The notes under the pieces were generated by a model. That model saw nothing but the letters and a program-made list of their open reading frames with translations. It had not been told where the DNA came from and ran no database searches. Positions 19,817 to 31,431 of a stretch of DNA of 64,000 bases are shown here, piece by piece. Position numbers and translations under genes: made by a program. The number at the start of each line of letters is the position of its first letter. Position 1 is the first letter of the stretch. The stretch is from Ryuthela nishihirai (Eukaryota > Arthropoda > Arachnida > Araneae > Heptathelidae): NCBI GenBank assembly GCA_038380435.1, contig JAWZYU010000724.1, positions 1 through 64,000 on the forward strand, in the 5' to 3' direction.

Positions 19817-19944
19817 CGCGGTCAGTACTTGGGAGGGTGACCACCTGGGAACACCGTGTGCAGTTGGCAATTTTTTTCCCCCAAGCGCTGTACTCCTAGA
19901 ATATTAGCCAAATTCATTCTGCGTCGGTCGCCGGGTTCCATTCC
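19817..19944 (+). pseudogene. 5S rRNA 3' half with downstream spacer
   Basis: Starts inside 5S at GCGGTCAGTACTTGGGAGGG, includes the GGTGACCACCTGGGAACACC block and the T-run, and continues into about 75 bp of flank also found after the full 5S at 31,432-31,550. The 5' half is replaced by SINE-A sequence. The same junction occurs inverted at 27,265. Confidence 0.85.
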
Positions 19945-20185
19945 ACTACGAGCCTAGCGCGCTACCGACTGAGTCAAAAAAAACTACAGAGATAAAAAAA
20001 ACCCAAAAAATATTGAAGAATTCTTTATATATTTCTTTTCTTTAAAACCAAACCGGTTGGTTTTAATTTGAAAACTACTAAGTTTATAAAATTAAAAATG
20101 TCTTAAAATTAATAAAAATGAAATAAAGACTTCAAGATTTTGATATCACTTGTTTGAAAACAACTCATTTGTATTCGGTTTTCAC

Positions 20186-20730
20186 GTCTAAGGGACCTGG
20201 GTTCGAGTCCCGGGTAAGGCATGGACGTATGTGTCTTTTTTGTGTGAGGTCCTGCCATCCTCACAGACCTTCTATTATGGCATATAAACTGACAGCTTCC
20301 TGTCAGATCTCTGTGGGAAGCAGCTGCTTGAGGGGGTATGTTCTTTTTTTTCACGTCTGGAACCAATCTGCTATTTTTTCATCTGTCTCATAACATTCGG
20401 TCACCTTCCCGCAACCTAAACTGATCCCTCTGGTTCTTTATGACGTCGCCATTTAGACCCTTGTGTGCAAATAACTACCGTTCAGAGATGAAACAACCCA
20501 ACCAAACGCATATCTAATATATGGCGTATTAAAGTAATTAAAGGGGTCACCACCCTCACAGATCTTCGACTATGTCGGGTAAACTGACAGGTTCCTGTTA
20601 GATCGCTGTTGCAAGCAGCTGCTTGAGGGGCTGTTTTTTTATTCCTTTATTATATTTATGAACATATTTTCACTCTTTTCCCTAACACGTTAAGCCTCTT
20701 AGGATTAGGAAATAAAATAATCATTAGAGG
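20186..20730 (+). repeat. two SINE-B copies flanking a diverged SINE-A end
   Basis: SINE-B at 20,186-20,340 starts at the box B (GGGACCTGGGTTCGAGTCCC) and ends in the AGCAGCTGCTTGAGGGGGTA motif. A diverged SINE-A 3' part follows (20,375-20,505), then a SINE-B tail (20,545-20,634). Inverted copy of 39,480-40,025. Confidence 0.8.
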
Positions 20731-20929
20731 TTAAATGTTTAGGGTATGAAATGACTCCTCGGCTAAGCACTTAATCCCTGTGTAGTCTGTAATACAGAAA
20801 TTCGTTAAAATTATGTTGCTGTTATGGATAATTTTATATTGTGAATGTTGTATTCCAAGCCTATCGGTGTCCAGTACTGACCGTGGGAAGGGTGGGGAGT
20901 TTTGCGGAGATAAATCTCAACGCTGAGGA

Positions 20930-22076
20930 TTCTTTATGAGTTCCGTACTTAAATAGAAATGGAAACCGAAACATATTTATCGCTGTGCCCAATGAAAGGT
21001 ACATTATTCCATTCTCCCTTCCTTTAAACTTGTTTCTTTTAGGGTTTCAGACTAAATAAACAGATTTCGCTGCTATTAAACATCAGAACTTGCGTTACTA
21101 ATTAAATACTGCATCAATTGAAGTAGTAAAATAAAATAGTTTTTCTAATGTCTCTTAATTATCAAGGGTATTTTTTTGTGTTTTAAAACCTATTACTGTT
21201 CGTAAATTTTATCCCAATGAGATGATACGGAATACAGCGTCATAACTTAGCGAGTTGCGGAGTGTCATTTACTACCTGTCTCTGGCAGTCATAACTCATC
21301 GGTGAAATCAATGTACACGCTCGAAATTTTCACAGAAAGTTTCAGGTTAAGGTCCAGTTTGCAGTGCGAAATTTCAGGTCGGAAGTCCAAATAAGTTGAA
21401 CCGTAACAAAAAAAAAAATTCACATTTCCCCTCACCCAAAAAAGTGTCCTAAATTTATATTTCAGCATACTATATGTGGTAATATTCAAATAGTGTTCAT
21501 TAAAGTTTTGAAACATGAATGCATATATATAACTTATGTACTTAATTAAATTCACACGTACGACAATTATTGCTAAATGAAATAAATTCCTCTAGGTGGC
21601 GTTAATTTTGTTTTAACGAAATATTTGCTTCTTCCCGCCTCTCCTAACGGTTGTTCGTGTTCCTCTTCTACGATTGGTCAAATATGTTACAATGGCACGT
21701 GCACCTAGATAGCTTCACACGTGGCGCCCTTAGTTACGATAGCAACCATATATTCGCTTTGACTTCAGTGTCAAATTTTACTCTCAATTCATTTCTTCTT
21801 TTCCATAATATATTTTATTACGTATATTTAGAATAAAGTTCATACACCACGTAAATTTTACCTACACAAGAATCGAACTACAGTTAGCAATGATTAATAG
21901 TAATATTACAATATTTCATAAACGTTAATATTTAATATATGCGAATGCAATTAAATATCAAAGCCGGAAATTACATACAATTCCACTATAACGTTGCAGC
22001 TTAAATAACTGGGATTGATTAATTTAATTATCAAACTTCACTGGTTTTATTAACAATCTGACACCGTGGAGACGGG
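20930..22076 (-). repeat. block F, copy 1 (inverted)
   Basis: AT-rich, about 1.15 kb, repeated at 38,148-39,290 and 51,784-52,920 in the opposite orientation. At one side it meets SINE-A at GACACCGTGGAGAC, at the other a SINE-A body fragment (20,855-20,925). A related edge occurs at 30,096-30,213. An 88-89 codon frame is open in all three copies (here 21,289-21,555). Nature unknown: possibly a non-autonomous element. Confidence 0.7.
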
Positions 22077-22445
22077 GGCGGGGTGGCTAAGTCGGTAGCG
22101 CGGCAGGCTCGTAATCTGTAGTTCCCAGGTTCGACTCCCAGCTGGTTCAGCGTTCAGATTTTTCTCCTCAAAATTCCCCGCCCTGCCCACTGTCAGTAGG
22201 GAACACCGATGGGCTTGGAAAGGGCGCCGTCCGTCGGATGGGACGTTAAACCGTGGCCCCGTGTGCGGGAGAGACATACCCTGTGCACGTTAAAGAACAC
22301 GCTGGATGGCCTTGACGGGAGGCTACCATCTGTCTCACAACACCTGTTCAAGTGAGTCCCCTCCCCCAACCTTCTCTCACCCTTCGGGGTCCATGTGACC
22401 TGGCCATTTGGCCCATGGTGTGCAAAAAAGTGCCGTTCAGAGGTA
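22077..22445 (+). mobile_element. SINE-A, near full length
   Basis: Head TGGCTAAGTCGGTAGCGCGG; subtype marked by GGTTCAGCGTTCAGATTTTT, which also marks the copies at 37,782-38,147 and 51,417-51,783, showing the three are duplicates of one insertion. Confidence 0.9.
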
Positions 22446-22793
22446 GGTAGGTCTTTTGCCTGCCTTCTGCATCGCCTTTTTGTTTTTTCATTAGCGCCAT
22501 GCACGTTGCCAGCGCGCCTAGAAGAAAACTGAAAAATGTCGACGGTACTACGTACGTTTCACTTCAACAGATTTCATTAACTGTATACTGTTTGAAAGTA
22601 ATCGTAATAATTCTTTGCTGACGTCTGAAAATAGCATTGTTGATTTAATTGTTTTCCGACTTCGAAGGAAGTGACACCTCTCCATATCCGCAACAAAGTT
22701 CTGTTTCTTTAAGCTTCCTTTCTCACCATTTCTCGTACCTGGCCGAAGCCATTTAGTGAATATTACAGGAACGAATATTATTCAACATAACGT
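22446..22793. repeat. short repeat plus unique duplicated segment
   Basis: Begins with the 70-bp repeat also at 2,838, then about 270 bp with no gene, mirrored at 37,446-37,781. Confidence 0.7.
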
Positions 22794-23174
22794 GGGGCGG
22801 GGGTGGCTCAGTCGGTAGCGCGGCAGGCTCGTAATCTGTAGTTCCCAGGTTCGAGTCCCAGCTGGGTCAGCGTTGAGATTTATCTCCGCAAAATTCCCCG
22901 CCTTGCCCACGGTCAGTAGGGGACACCGATGGACTTGGAAATGCTGCCGTCCGTCGGATGGGACGTTAAGCCGTGGCCCCGTGTGCGGGAGAGCCATACC
23001 CTGCGCACGTTAAAGAACACGCTGGATGGCCTTGACGGGAGGCTACCATCTGTCTCCCAACAGCTGTTTCCAGTGGGTCCCCTCCCCCAACCTTCTCCGA
23101 GCCTTTGGGGTCTATGTGACCTGGCCATTTAGCCCATGGTGTGCAAAAAAGTGCCGCTCAGAGGTAAAACAACC
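22794..23174 (+). mobile_element. SINE-A, full length with 11-bp target duplication
   Basis: 381 bp, head GGTGGCTCAGTCGGTAGCGC, box B GGTTCGAGTCC, flanked by CAACATAACGT at 22,783-22,793 and 23,175-23,185. Confidence 0.93.
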
Positions 23175-23346
23175 CAACATAACGTAGCAGTGGGGATCGC
23201 CATCAAATAACCAAAGTTAATCGAATAACGAAAACTTTCCCTGCCTAGACTTGTTAAAGGATAAAATATCCCACGTGTACCGTGTAAGAGCTACGTATTG
23301 CCATAAATAAGCAAACTAAAATATGTGTAAATAATAAATATAATAA

Positions 23347-23480
23347 TAAATACCCCCTCAAGCAGCTGCTTGCCACAGAGGTCTGACAGGAGCTTGTCAG
23401 TTAATATGCCACAGTAGATCTGAGAGGATGGCAGGACCTCAGCAGAAACAACACGAACATCCATGCCTTACCCGGGGCTG
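23347..23480 (-). mobile_element. SINE-B, head truncated
   Basis: Ends normally (AAGCAGCTGCTTGAGGGGGT) but stops on the head side at CCCGGGTAAGG, before box B. TIR-E sequence follows directly. Confidence 0.85.
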
Positions 23481-23484
23481 CGCC

Positions 23485-24828
23485 TTAATAATAAGAAATT
23501 GGAGAAAACACAGAGATGACATCAGCAACGCGGTTGCTTTACAGCATAATTTCTATAATGTGAAGAGGACAAGCATTATCAGCGTCTCGTGAAAGCCATA
23601 CAACAAAACTATATTGTGAAATCACAGTTGATTATTCAGTTCAATACATTTTCCAAATCATATTTTCTCCTGAAGTCACTCACAATACCTATCTGATGGA
23701 CGAAATGAAAGGTGACATTGGCATAATACCTTAGTAGCAAAATATCTTATTCGATGTCATTTGCATTAGATATCGCTCACATCTGTACGACCTACGTGTA
23801 ATATCGAATATAAAAACGTTGGTTGCCGTAATATATAAATCACGAACGCTGGAATATTTAACACGCAAAAAACAAAATATTAAACGCAAAGTTGACATGA
23901 AACTTCAAATCACGTTTAGATTTCAGTTTTACTCTTCATAAAATAATTAGTGTATTCCACCGAATAATTATTTTCCATCTCGGCATTTGTAAAATTATCC
24001 TATCGTTCTTAACCCTAAAAACGCAAATAACGTAGTTCATTTCCATAGCTACAATTAATGGGAACCCTATTTCGTGTCAACACAAATATTTCGTAGTCAA
24101 TTCCTATTTATAGAAATATAATTGCAACTGTTTAATTCATCTCTCAATAAATAAGTTTTACCCCACCATTCACTCTAGAACGAAATATTTATTCACCATA
24201 AACGTAAATTTTAAAACACTGAAAACGTTCGGCAAAACCCTTTAGGTGCGATGCCAATCCATTCCTATTTTTCTATCTTATTACACCACGACGTGCGCAT
24301 AACTTTTAATTTTCATTTCTGGGCAAAAAAAATAATATTAATCTTGAGATTACTCGCAAAAACCCAAGTTTTTACCGGAAACGACTTTTCAAAAACCGGA
24401 ATTTCCAAAGCTTTAACAGTTCGTAAACGTATAAATGGTTGCTGTCTAGGTAAGCAACATTATCATGATTAAGAAAAGCATTTCTAAAACTTTAACTGCG
24501 TGTAATATATTATACAAAATCTGCTGGCAACACAAACAAAACAGTACTGCTGACGTCATCTCGGTGTTTTTCCTACTTTATGGTTTAATCCGTATTCACA
24601 GGCAGCACTAATTTTAGGAGTTGACTTATTTCTCATAATCCGCCATTTTCCTATTTTAACTTCCACTTTTATACGAGATAAGTAACATTTATATAATGAA
24701 AAATGTGTTTAAATTAATAAAAATAAAATTAATAGTTAAAGATTTTCATATCTATTTTTTTCATATGCACTGTAAATTTTTTTTTTTTTAAAGGTTTTAA
24801 GGCATCGGAAATAAGTGAATTCACTAAA
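23485..24828 (+). mobile_element. TIR-E copy, left end missing
   Basis: Begins at TTGGAGAAAACACAGAGATG and runs to the right end past ATATGCACTGT. It is closely similar to 15,425-16,380, followed by a shorter right part. The left motif here is GATGACATCAGC, one change from TGACGTCA. Confidence 0.65.
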
Positions 24829-24839
24829 ATTTCCAACTT

Positions 24840-25560
24840 TTATTACGGCTTCACAATGTTTCGTCTATACTTCTCCGAAACTTTATATAACCATTTTTCT
24901 TCTCTGTAGGTAGAAAAATAAAAATGCATCTTACGTATCTGAGATGATCGAAACATAATATAAAAATATACCTTAAATAGGAACATTGTTACGATTAAGA
25001 AAAGCATTTTTAAAACTTAAACGTGGCTGTAATATATATTATGCAAAATCTACTGGCAACACAACGAAACAGTACTCCTGACGTCATCTCTGTGTTTTTC
25101 CTACTTTATTATTAACCAGTATTCACAGGCAGCACTAATTTTACGAGTTCACTTATTTCTCATGCCGTCACTCTATTTTAACTTACATTTTTATACGAGA
25201 TAAGTAATAATAATAAAAATACCCCCTCAAGCAGCTGCTTGCCACAGAGGTCTGACAGGAGCCTGTCAGTTTATATGCCATAGTAGAAGGTCTGAGAGGA
25301 TGGCAGGACCTCAGCAGAAAAACAACACATACAACCATGCCTTATCCGGGGCTCGAACCCAGGTCCCTCAGATCAGTAGCCAAGCGCGCTAACCACTCGG
25401 CCATGGGACGGCTATAAGTAACATTTATATAATTAAAAATGTATTTAAATTAATAAAAATCAAATGAATATTTAAAGATTTTCATATCTATTTTTTCATA
25501 TGCACTGTATTTTTTTTTTAAAGGTTTATTTTTTTACACGGTTTTCTCGGGAATTGGGTG
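24840..25560 (+). mobile_element. TIR-E right half, copy with SINE-B inside
   Basis: Near-identical to 16,550-17,270, including the SINE-B insertion at 25,217-25,411 at the same point. This is therefore a direct duplicate rather than an independent insertion. Confidence 0.75.
25217..25411 (-). mobile_element. SINE-B, full length
   Basis: Same insertion as 16,913-17,108, carried along by the duplication; boxes A and B intact. Confidence 0.9.
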
Positions 25561-25624
25561 CATTGAATTAGATTATTCCTATTGTTTTTTAAGAAGGATT
25601 TATTTATTTTTTTTTAATTTGAGT

Positions 25625-25830
25625 CGTTAGCGCGCTTGGCTACTGATCTAAGACACCTGGGTTCGAGTCCCGGGTACGGCATGGCTGTTTTGTGTCGTTT
25701 TTCTGCTGAGGGCGTGCCATCCTCTCAGACCTTCTACTGTGGCATATGACACTGACAGGCTCCTGTCACACCTCTGTGGTAAGCAGCTGCTTGAGGGGGT
25801 ATTTATTTATTTATTTATTTATTTATTATT
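25625..25830 (+). mobile_element. SINE-B with long ATTT tail
   Basis: As at 17,325, but with a longer run of ATTT units (about seven), showing microsatellite change between duplicates. Confidence 0.9.
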
Positions 25831-26029
25831 AAATGTTGAGAAATATCCTGAAACAATTTTTAGAGAATATAATAGCAGGAATACGCTGTGATGCATACGA
25901 ATAAACCTCTTGGTAAGCTGGATGCTTTTAAATGTAAACATAATCAATTTGAATATCTGACTGGAATTGCATAGAATAAAATGCATATGATATCATATAG
26001 CGCTCAGAGTTGGTAGTTTTACATGTGAT

Positions 26030-26320
26030 CGGCATTTTTTTGGTAGACAATGGGCTTAACGGCATGGTCACGAGGACCATGAAGGTTCAGAGAAGGTTGG
26101 GGGAGGAGCCTCACTGGAACAGCTGTTGGGAGACAGATGACTTATTTGCAGAATGACTGCAGAATAAACTTGTATGCAGAAATGACTCCTAAGTATCGTT
26201 TCGAAGACTCCCGGAAAGATCTTAATAACACAAATAACCATATCTAAATAATGGAACAGCTGATATGAGACAGATGGTAACCTCCCATCCAACGTTTTAT
26301 TTAACCTGCACAGGGTATGA
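26030..26320 (-). mobile_element. two SINE-A 3' fragments
   Basis: 26,030-26,145 duplicates 17,700-17,826; 26,250-26,320 (AACAGCTGATATGAGACAG) is a different, older fragment that also opens the repeat at 33,217. Confidence 0.7.
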
Positions 26321-27090
26321 TACATACAAAATTTCTACACTATTTTACTGTGATTTACATCACTTTTTATTCTAACAATATTAAGTTTTTAAGACATTTT
26401 GGTATTTTTTGTCTTCTACTATTGACTTTGGTAACTTTAGTCTTATGACGTCATATCTTTGAACTTTATGTATATATAATAGAGCAGTGGTTCTCAAAAC
26501 CTTTTAGGCCTCACGTACCTTCTGGAAAAGTGTATGTTACTGGCGTACCCCATGTATAGATATAATTATACCATAACAATTGGAATAAAATAAAACGTAT
26601 ATATATACACACACACACATTCTTTATTGTAAAATTTTCGATCAAAATATTATCAGATTTATTCCGGATATCGGAGCAATCTTCCGATGTCTGTCGTTTT
26701 AAAAATGTTCGGTAATATATGGTCAGTGACTTAATTGTTTATACGAGAGTTGTTAAAGCTAAAACTAATTCGTGACGGAAATGGAAATTACGAAACAAAA
26801 GGCGTATCCGGTTTAACGATTCGAAAAGCATTGTTGTGTCTTCGATTCTTTAGCATACAAGCTGTTTTATTCGATTCTTTTTCATCGTGATAGGTTATTT
26901 ATTTTTTTAAGTCTCATTGTACGATGAGAAGGAACTGTTTTAGGTGCATTGTAACAGTCACTAGTGAATATAGAACTTAGGTTTTCAACTGAAATATATT
27001 TCATTGGTTAGATGTCGTTATTTGTGTTTATTAAGAGCTTTCCGGGAGTCTCCGAAACGACACAGAGCAGTCATTTCTGCACGTAAGTTG
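26250..27090. repeat. direct repeat shared with 33,217-33,995
   Basis: AT-rich, ordered blocks shared throughout (GCACAGGGTATGATACATAC, ATTCCGGATATCGGA, GTGACGGAAATG). It includes a hAT-like end at 26,485. No coding frame. Confidence 0.8.
26485..26640 (+). mobile_element. hAT-like terminal sequence (fragment)
   Basis: CAGTGGTTCTCAAAACCTTT followed by GGCGTACCCC is typical of the ends of hAT DNA transposons. The opposite end was not found, so this is a solo end or a decayed element. A second copy starts at 33,416. Confidence 0.6.
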
Positions 27091-27095
27091 CAGGT

Positions 27096-27265
27096 TTTGT
27101 AACCAAAACTAAAACTCCTTTATTTATTTACTAAAAATGGAATGGGACCCGGCGACCGACGCAGAATGAATTTGGCTAATATTCTAGGAGTACAGCGCTT
27201 GGGGAAAAAAAATTGCCAACTGCACACGGTGTTCCCAGGTGGTCACCCTCCCAAGTACTGACCGC
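27096..27265 (-). pseudogene. 5S rRNA 3' half with spacer, inverted copy
   Basis: Spacer at 27,096-27,211 and 5S sequence at 27,212-27,265, ending at the same SINE-A junction as 19,817. The spacer reaches further here (to TGCAGGTTTTGTAACC), matching the flank of the full 5S at 31,300. Confidence 0.85.
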
Positions 27266-27835
27266 GAGGGGACACACTGGACAGCTGTAGGAGACAAATG
27301 GCAGACTCCACTCAAGGTCATCCAGCGTGTTCTTTAACGTTCGGTAGTTTTACCTCTAAACGGCACTTTGTTTGCATAGAATAGGCTGAATGGCCACGCC
27401 ACAAGGACCCTGAAGGCTCAGGGAAAGGGGACACACTGGACAGCTGTAGCAGACAGATGGCAGAGTCCAGTTAAGGCAGTCCAGCGTGTTCTTTAACGTT
27501 CGGTAGTTTTACCTCTAAACGGCACTTTTTTTGCATAGAATAGGCTGAATGACCTCGAAGGCTCAAAAGAAGTTGGGCGAGGGGACCCACTGGAATAGTT
27601 GTTGGGAGACAGATGGTAGCCTGAAGGTAAGCCATCCAGTGCGTTCTTTAACGCGCACACAGTATGGCTCTCCGGCACACGGAACCACGGTTTAACGTCC
27701 CGTTAGGAAGACGGCGACCTTCACAAGCCAATCGGTGTCCTCTACTGACCGACGGCAGGGCGGGGAGTCTTACGGAGATAAATCTTAACGCTGACCCCAG
27801 CTGGAACTCGAACCCTGGAACTTAGGATTACGACA
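27266..27835 (-). repeat. SINE-A body array, contracted, plus 5' part
   Basis: Only about three body units (27,266-27,335, 27,336-27,495, 27,496-27,650) compared with six in the partner arm, then the diverged SINE-A head to 27,835. Confidence 0.8.
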
Positions 27836-27937
27836 GGGCGCCAAAAAATTTTATTTTCCTTCCGTGGTTTAAAATAAAATCCGAAATACATTCTTGTCCA
27901 TTCCTTCGAAAAAGTATCCGAACAATGTGGTTGATTG

Positions 27938-28328
27938 GATTGCATTCGATTGTTTTACCTCAGAACGGCACTTTTTTGCACACCATGGGCTAAATGGCCA
28001 GGACACAAGGACCCCGAAGACTCAGAGATGGTTGGGTGAGGGGACCCACTGGAACAGCTGTTGGGAGACAGATGGTAGCCTCCCGTCAAGGCCATCCAGC
28101 GTGTTCTTTAACGTGCACAGGGTATTGGCTCTCCCGCAAACGGGGCCACGGCTTAACGTCCCATCCGACGGACGGCGGCCTTTTCAAGCCCATCGGTGTC
28201 CCCTACTGACCGTGGGCAGGACGGGGAAATTTTGCGGTGATAAATCTCAACGCTGACCCAGCTGGGACTCGAACCTAGGAACTACAGATTACGAGCCTGG
28301 CGCGCTACCGACTGAGCCACCCCGTCCC
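27938..28328 (-). mobile_element. SINE-A, full length
   Basis: Inverted duplicate of 18,240-18,631; flanks CAATGTGGTTGATTG (27,923) and CAATGTGCTTGATTG (28,329) are the same target duplication with one change. Confidence 0.92.
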
Positions 28329-28343
28329 CAATGTGCTTGATTG

Positions 28344-28740
28344 TAGAATTCAGGAAGAATACCTGGCAACGATTTTTTTTAGAAATTACTGATCTGACAA
28401 CCTTCGCATACGTACAGGAAGGTTGCCAAATCATTAATTATTAAAAAAGAAATCGTTCCCAGATTTTTTTCCTGAATTCTGTTCTGTAATCAACCATGGT
28501 GTTCGAATACTTTTTTGAGCGACTGTACATAAGGTTTGTTTTCTTCCTTTCTCTTTAATCGTGAAACTCACAATGTAACATTTATTAGTGAATATAAAAC
28601 TTAGGTTTTCAACTGAAATAGATTTCATTGGTTATTTAGATATGGTTATTTGTGTTATTAAGATCTTTCCGGGAGTCTTCGAAACGACACTTAAGAGTCA
28701 TTTCTGCAGATAAGTATAGTCTGTAGTCATTCTGCAAATA
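28344..28740. repeat. AT-rich duplicated segment, inverted copy of 17,827-18,224
   Basis: Matches with few substitutions; nothing else seen. Confidence 0.7.
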
Positions 28741-28744
28741 AGTC

Positions 28745-28870
28745 ATATGTCTCCCAACAGCTGTTCCAGTGAGGCCCCTCCCCCAACCTTCTCTGAGCCT
28801 TCGGGGTCCTCGTGACCTGGCCGTTTAGCCCATTGTCTACAAAAAAAAAAATGCCGATCACATGTAAAAC
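28745..28870 (+). mobile_element. SINE-A 3' fragment
   Basis: Inverted duplicate of 17,700-17,826. Confidence 0.8.
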
Positions 28871-29052
28871 TACCAACTCTGAGCGCTATATGATATCATA
28901 TGTATTTTATTCTATGCAATTCCAGTCAGATATTCAAATTGATTCTGTTTACATTTAAAAGCATCCAGCTTACAAAGAGGTTTATTCGTATGCATCACAG
29001 CGTATTCCTGCTATTATATTCTCTAAAAATTGTTTCAGGATGTTTCTCAACA

Positions 29053-29249
29053 TTTAATAATAAATAAATAAATAAATACCCCGTCAAGCAGCTGCTTACC
29101 ACAGAGGTGTGACAGGAGCCTGTCAGTGTCATATGCCACAGTAGAAGGTCTGAGAGGATGGCACGCCCTCAGCAGAAAAACGACACAAAACAGCCATGCC
29201 GTACCCGGGACTCGAACCCAGGTGTCTTAGATCAGTAGCCAAGCGCGCT
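29053..29249 (-). mobile_element. SINE-B
   Basis: Inverted duplicate of 17,325-17,520 with the end CAAGCAGCTGCTTGACGGGG, one base changed in the G-run. Confidence 0.9.
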
Positions 29250-29359
29250 AACGACTCAAATTAAAAAAAAATAAATAAATCCTTCTTAAAAAACAATAGG
29301 AATAATCTAATTCAATGCACCCAATTCCCGAGAAAACCGTGTAAAAAAATAAACCTTTA

Positions 29360-30095
29360 AAAAAAAAATACAGTGCATATGAAAAAATAGATATGAAAAT
29401 CTTTAAATTAATAAAAAACAAATGAATAGTTAAACACATTTTTAATTATATAAATGTTACTTATCTCGTATAAAAGTGTAAGTTAAAATAGAGTGGCAGC
29501 ATGAGAAATAAGTGAACTCCTAAAATTAGTGCTGCCTGTGAATACGGGTTTAATAATAAAGTAGCAAAAACACCGAGATGACGTCAGGAGTACTGTTTCG
29601 TTGTGTTGCCAGTAGATTTTGCATAATATATTACAGGCAGGTTGAAGTTTTAAAAATGCTTTTCTTAATCGTAACAATGTTCCTATTTAAGGTATATTTT
29701 TATATTATGTTTCGACCATCTCAGATACGTAAGATGCATTTTTATTTTTCTGCCTACAGAGAAGAAAAATGGTTATATAAAGTTTTGGAGAAGTATAGAC
29801 GAAACATTGAGAAGCCGTAATAAAAGTTGGAAGTCGCATACTTTGAGTTTCGCATTGCAAGCTTTTTTGAGTAGTTCCACTGGATTTTTTTTTTCTCGCC
29901 CTCGTATGATCCACGGAGGAAGTAACCATTCTTTTGTTTTATATATTTTGGGTGAGGTTTTAGTGATGTACTGCGATGTGGAAGGGCTTTACGTAGGCAG
30001 CAACCATTTATACGTTTACGTTGAACCGTTAAAGCTTTGAAAATTCCGGTTTTTTAAAAGTCATTTTCACTAAAAAATTTGGTTTTTGCGAGATT
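29360..30095 (-). mobile_element. TIR-E right half
   Basis: From ACAGTGCATATG through AACACCGAGATGACGTCAGG to the TTTTGCGAGAT block; no SINE-B inserted here, unlike 16,913. It therefore represents the pre-insertion state or a copy that lost it. Confidence 0.7.
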
Positions 30096-30213
30096 TGAAG
30101 CTGGAAATTACATACCATTGCACTGTTTCGTTTGAGCTCAAATAACTACGTTTTATTAATTTAATTATAAAACTTTACAGGTTTTACTAACAATTGTGAC
30201 ACCGTGGAGACAC
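30096..30213 (+). repeat. edge fragment of block F
   Basis: GGAAATTACATACCATTGCA to TGACACCGTGGAGAC resembles 21,957-22,076, at about 80 percent by eye. Confidence 0.55.
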
Positions 30214-30831
30214 CCAATTTATTGAAATTAAATCATCACGGACATGATATGTTTTATAGGATAAGGTCTGCCGCATTACTAAATACAATCTCAAAACATA
30301 TGCGGTCAGAAGGAGTAAAGATGGAAGAAGCAATGGTCAAGTCGTTAGGTGTCCATGCTGCGAATATTAAATTTTGAGGTTTGAGTCACACTTCGGTCAA
30401 CGTTAAGATTTAATCCCGTTGTTCTGCGAATGAATAAGGAAACACCAATAGGTTTGCAAAGTCGCTGTGAAGTTAACTCATGGTTGACCAATGCAGGAAA
30501 TAAATGCTCCGTATAAATCCCCGTCCCAAAAAATAAAAAAAATTATTTCTTATTCTACATGCGGCCCAGTTTATGTTAAATCTTAGGAACGTGAGGCCCG
30601 AACGCAACAAGATCCATGTCACATGAAAACTCGTTAAGTAGGTAATGCTGCTGTCCATAAAACTAAAAACCTTCGTTTACTTTCCCCTCAAAATTGAAGA
30701 AATTTACTAGTCAGTACATGTTCTGACAGCAAAGAATTACGAATTTCATATGAAATGGAAGCTCGTATGAGGATCCGTGTGTGGGAAACATCCATACCCT
30801 GTACATGTTAAACACGCTGTATGCCCTTGAT
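30214..30831. other. unassigned DNA
   Basis: About 600 bp with no repeats that I recognise; near 30,360-30,520 there are faint SINE-A-like words (GGTTTGAGTC, GTCAACGTTAAGATTTA), suggesting a very old SINE-A. Confidence 0.4.
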
Positions 30832-31176
30832 TGGGCTTAGTAGGTAGCGCACCAGGCTTGTAATCTGCAGTTCGCAGATTCGAGTCCCAGCTGGGTCAGC
30901 GTTGACACATATCTGTGCACAACTGTCCGCTACTGCCCCGATGGGCTTGGAAAGGCCGTCGTCCGTCAGATGGGACGTTAAGCCGTGGCTCCGTGTCTGG
31001 GAGAGGCATACCCTGTGCAAGTTAAAGACACTGGATGGTCTTGACGGGAGGATACCATCTGTCTCCCAACAGGTGTTTCAGTGTGGGTCCCCTCCCCCCC
31101 AACCTTCGAGGTCCTTGAGACCTGGCCATTTAGCCCATGGTGTGAAAAATAATGCCGCTCACGGGTAAAACAACCG
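30832..31176 (+). mobile_element. SINE-A, diverged
   Basis: Head GGCTTAGTAGGTAGCGCACC, box B GATTCGAGTCC, full body with small deletions. An older copy outside the duplications. Confidence 0.88.
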
Positions 31177-31295
31177 AACCCTTGAGAGGCGGACAAGCTG
31201 GAATTGGCATTTCGAACGTGTCGAGTGTTACCAGTATACTCTGACGATGGTCTTAAATTCGTACCTTACATATATAGTTTTTGTTCGAGATACGT

Positions 31296-31420
31296 AGAAC
31301 CAATGCAGGTTTTGTAACCAAAGGAAATTCTCCTTTATTTATTTACTAAAAATGGAATGGAACCCGGCGACCGACGTAGAATGACTTTGGCTAATATTCT
31401 AGGAGTACAGCGCTTGGGGG
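31296..31420 (-). repeat. 5S rDNA downstream spacer
   Basis: Conserved with the flanks of both truncated 5S copies (CAAGCGCTGTACTCCTAGAA, GGTCGCCGGGTTCCATTCC), which shows that the three derive from the same 5S repeat type. Confidence 0.75.
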
Positions 31421-31431
31421 AAAAAAAAAAA
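31421..31431 (-). terminator. T-run Pol III terminator of 5S
   Basis: Eleven T residues (one-letter run on the - strand) immediately follow the 5S 3' end. Confidence 0.7.

Larger units (their letters stand above)
16300..19944. repeat. inverted duplication, arm 1 of 2 (partner 27,140-30,095)
   Basis: The order TIR-E right part, SINE-B pair, SINE-A piece, unique 0.4 kb, SINE-A with TSD, SINE-A tandem array, truncated 5S is repeated in reverse complement in the partner. The partner is about 0.7 kb shorter, mainly because its SINE-A array has fewer units and one SINE-B is missing. Confidence 0.85.
19945..24828. repeat. inverted duplication, arm 1 of 2 (partner 35,400-40,263)
   Basis: Nearly 4.9 kb of matching order in reverse complement: SINE-A head, SINE-B pair, block F, SINE-A, short repeat, SINE-A with TSD, SINE-B, TIR-E. 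Small indels only. The SINE-A target duplication CAACATAACGT is kept in both arms. Confidence 0.88.
27140..30095. repeat. inverted duplication, arm 2 of 2 (partner 16,300-19,944)
   Basis: Carries truncated 5S, short SINE-A array, SINE-A with TSD, 0.4 kb unique, SINE-A piece, SINE-B and TIR-E right half in mirrored order. Confidence 0.85.
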
